This document shows positions 5,248 to 5,637 of a DNA stretch of 5,637 nt, in pieces. Location of the stretch: contig JAKBAL010000165.1 of NCBI GenBank assembly GCA_021809225.1, forward strand, positions 1 to 5,637, written 5' to 3'. The position numbers and the translations under genes are program-made. Positions within the stretch are counted from its first letter, which is position 1. Each line of letters begins with the position of its first letter. Source of the DNA: Pseudomonadota bacterium. GTDB lineage: Bacteria > Pseudomonadota > Alphaproteobacteria > UBA9655. Below the pieces are notes generated by a model. The model had not been told where the DNA came from, searched no databases, and saw only the letters and a program-made list of their open reading frames with translations.

Positions 5248-5637
5248 TTATCTGCTTGATTTTAAAGCGAAAATAATTTCCTTAGTGAGCGAGTTTGGCT
5301 TTCCTGTCCCAATGCCTACAAAAAAGATTGGGCTGAACTTATCGCTGTCAATTTTCAATAATTTTTCAGCTTCCGCATCGTGAATAGCTCCTGTGGGCCA
5401 AGTTAAAAGATCAAGCGAAGTTGCAAGGAGCAAAAATGTTTGTGATTGATGCCCAGCATCAAGCAAAACTTGGCGGTACCCTCTGGAGTGCTCATACTTC
5501 CACCAAACTTTTGAAAAATCAGCAACAAAAAAGACACCGAAGGAAAAGCCTTTCACAAAATTCTGATCCACAAGGGAATGGACCAGCTGATCCCTAAAAT
5601 CTCCTTTTTCGAGGGTATAAAGGCAGTGCTCCTGAGG
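5248..5637 (-). CDS. SagB/ThcOx-family dehydrogenase, C-terminal part (runs off window)
   Basis: This is the C-terminal 129 residues of a longer protein; the frame is open to the right edge, so the start lies outside. The visible part matches the SagB/ThcOx branch of the FMN-dependent nitroreductase fold. It has PQEHCLYTLEKGDFRDQL (as in the family's Y.YDP.EH.LE.L..GD), FFVADFSKVWWKY, the core RGYRQVLLDAGHQSQTFLL (visible residues 52-70), ATSLDLLTWPTGAIHDAE and a closing SPIFFVGIGTG. In thiazole/oxazole-modified peptide clusters SagB oxidises azolines to azoles, but most genomic members stand alone with unknown substrates. No SagC/D partner or precursor peptide is visible. It converges on the ATP-grasp gene across the repeat-bearing gap. 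A smaller reading from GTG 5571 would cut through the conserved region and is not favoured. Confidence 0.9.
   Translation of the reverse strand, partial: PQEHCLYTLEKGDFRDQLVHSLVDQNFVKGFSFGVFFVADFSKVWWKYEHSRGYRQVLLDAGHQSQTFLLLATSLDLLTWPTGAIHDAEAEKLLKIDSDKFSPIFFVGIGTGKPNSLTKEIIFALKSSR

Overview
This window looks like a stretch of AT-rich alphaproteobacterial DNA. The best lineage marker is a MucR/Ros-family regulator (2167-2601, minus), a family essentially confined to Alphaproteobacteria. The low GC content, loose gene packing, a half-length MazG and an uncertain, stop-rich region suggest a host-associated lineage of the Holosporales/Rickettsiales type. That placement is inference and not a taxonomic identification.

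Layout, left to right. A small four-helix membrane protein (76-408, plus) converges on a cytochrome b561 (399-944, minus); their ends overlap by 10 bp. Next comes about 640 bp without a convincing gene (945-1586), holding a doubtful 93-codon frame and a 10-bp perfect hairpin. A 174-residue protein with a DnaA domain I-like C-terminus (1587-2111, plus) follows. It converges on mucR, and a hairpin with a T-run between them fits a mucR terminator. A single-domain MazG-type nucleotide pyrophosphohydrolase (2688-3086, minus) lies upstream of mucR on the same strand. A 290-bp AT-rich divergent intergenic region then leads to a 419-residue ATP-grasp protein (3377-4636, plus). The window ends with a SagB/ThcOx-type nitroreductase-fold protein (5248-5637, minus) that runs off the right edge.

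The 611-bp gap between the convergent ATP-grasp and SagB genes is the most unusual part. It holds a GC-rich hairpin, then about 275 bp of degenerate tandem repeats almost without G on the plus strand (72 C against 14 G in 4801-5077), then two further hairpins. No known element explains it. A Rho-utilisation region, an untranslated RNA or a protein-binding array are all possible.

The genes do not form one obvious pathway. Three encode recognisable folds with altered or missing parts: a MucR lacking the usual second zinc histidine, a MazG reduced to the C-terminal half of the standard enzyme, and an ATP-grasp protein in which the usual metal-binding acidic residues appear to be lysines. No RNA genes, CRISPR arrays or insertion sequences were recognised.
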